From Bacteroidales bacterium (GTDB lineage Bacteria > Bacteroidota > Bacteroidia > Bacteroidales > ML635J-15), in the NCBI GenBank assembly GCA_031275085.1, contig JAISPG010000018.1, forward strand, positions 1 to 64,000: DNA of 64,000 nucleotides. The letters run 5' to 3'. A model generated the notes under the pieces. That model ran no database searches. It was not told the origin of the DNA and saw nothing but the letters and a program-made list of their open reading frames with translations. A program made the translations under genes and the position numbers. This document shows positions 63,573-64,000 of the stretch, piece by piece. Each line of letters opens with the position of its first letter. The first letter of the stretch is position 1.

Positions 63573-64000
63573 ATGGAAAAATATAGAATTTTAACAATTA
63601 ATCCGGGATCAACTTCAACAAAAATTGCAGTTTTTGAAAATGAAAAAAATATTTTTCTGAAAAATATAAAACATACAGCTGAAGAGTTGGCTCCATACGG
63701 TTCAATTACCGATCAATATGAATTCAGAAAAGAAAAAGTTCTTAAAGAGCTTATGGAAGCAGGTCAGGATGTAAATACCATAAATTGTATTGTTGGTCGT
63801 GGCGGATTGATAAAACCTATTCCATCAGGAGTTTATGAAATTAATGCAGACCTGAAAGCAGATCTTGTTGATGCTCCTATGGGTGAACACGCCAGTAATC
63901 TTGGAGGACTTATTGCAGAAGATATTGCAAAAGGACTTGACGGAGTGAATGCATATATTGCAGATCCGGTTGTTGTTGATGAATTAACAGACATTGCCCG
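63573..64000 (+). CDS. buk: Butyrate kinase (partial, runs past the window)
   Basis: The first 142 codons begin MEKYRILTINPGSTSTK, the phosphate-binding start of the acetate/butyrate kinase family. VGRGGLIKPIPSGVYEIN (about 73-90) and DAPMGEHASNLGG (about 99-111) are typical for butyrate kinase. It transfers phosphate from butyryl-phosphate to ADP. The ATG at 63573 follows a GGGAAA stretch and fits the family start. It continues beyond 64000. Confidence 0.9.
   Translation, partial: MEKYRILTINPGSTSTKIAVFENEKNIFLKNIKHTAEELAPYGSITDQYEFRKEKVLKELMEAGQDVNTINCIVGRGGLIKPIPSGVYEINADLKADLVDAPMGEHASNLGGLIAEDIAKGLDGVNAYIADPVVVDELTDIA

Noticed and set aside
1-64000. CRISPR arrays, insertion sequences, prophage
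   Set aside because: No regularly spaced repeats, transposase, integrase or phage structural genes were found.

Overview
The window is AT-rich and comes from an anaerobic member of the Bacteroidota, probably the Bacteroidales/Marinilabiliales side. Four things support this. Promoters read TTTG-N19/20-TAnnTTTG. Two large proteins end in type IX secretion (T9SS) sorting domains. A gldF-gldG-DUF4340-dnaN block is present. Fermentative genes are present: HydG, which matures [FeFe] hydrogenase, and a ptb-buk butyrate pathway. No species can be named from the sequence alone.

Layout. 1-3 kb: end of an OmpA-like protein, then an envelope-sensing operon (LiaF-like membrane protein, LytS-type kinase, LytTR regulator). 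3-7 kb: a divergent, short chorismate synthase and an AddB-like Fe-S nuclease. 7-14 kb (minus strand): gldF, gldG, a WG-repeat protein, a DUF4340 protein, dnaN and an exonuclease. 14.4 kb: tRNA-Leu(CAG), followed by a lipoprotein metallopeptidase. 16.2-23.2 kb: an unusual cluster that looks like a ribosomal-peptide (RiPP) biosynthetic locus. 23.5-26.3 kb: an autoregulated TetR/CrtI-like oxidoreductase pair and an iron-sulfur flavoprotein. 26.7-35.7 kb: dnaX, then minus-strand metabolic and peptidase genes (malic enzyme, pdxA, M17 aminopeptidase, S41 peptidase, LytTR regulator). 36-41 kb: a large T9SS cargo protein and two EamA transporters. 41.5-48.7 kb: alaS, an M23 peptidase, an Rrf2/TM1266/TM1266/hydG operon and an ECF sigma factor. 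49-55.4 kb: a lipoprotein serpin, a solitary adenine methyltransferase, NR kinase/PnuC and a PDZ-S41 protease. 56-59.4 kb: a small unknown protein, an O-methyltransferase, an M16 peptidase and a TerC-like protein. 59.9-64 kb: a beta-helix T9SS protein and ptb-buk.

The most interesting region is 16.3-23.2 kb. A 30-codon gene absent from simple long-ORF searches (16562-16654) encodes a peptide with seven cysteines in its last 18 residues. A strong hairpin follows it, then two overlapping radical SAM/SPASM maturases, a cobalamin-type radical SAM enzyme, a third SPASM enzyme and a formyltransferase homologue that keeps the N/H/D catalytic triad. An 18-codon ORF is translationally coupled to the formyltransferase. 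A terminator lies before the block, and an 11-bp dyad sits upstream of the peptide gene. I infer a heavily modified Cys-rich peptide pathway that I do not recognise as any named class.

Other features worth attention are the solitary methyltransferase, the inhibitory-type serpin, the divergent AroC, a 26-bp perfect palindrome, and dispersed hairpin repeats. I saw no CRISPR array, transposase, integrase or rRNA.
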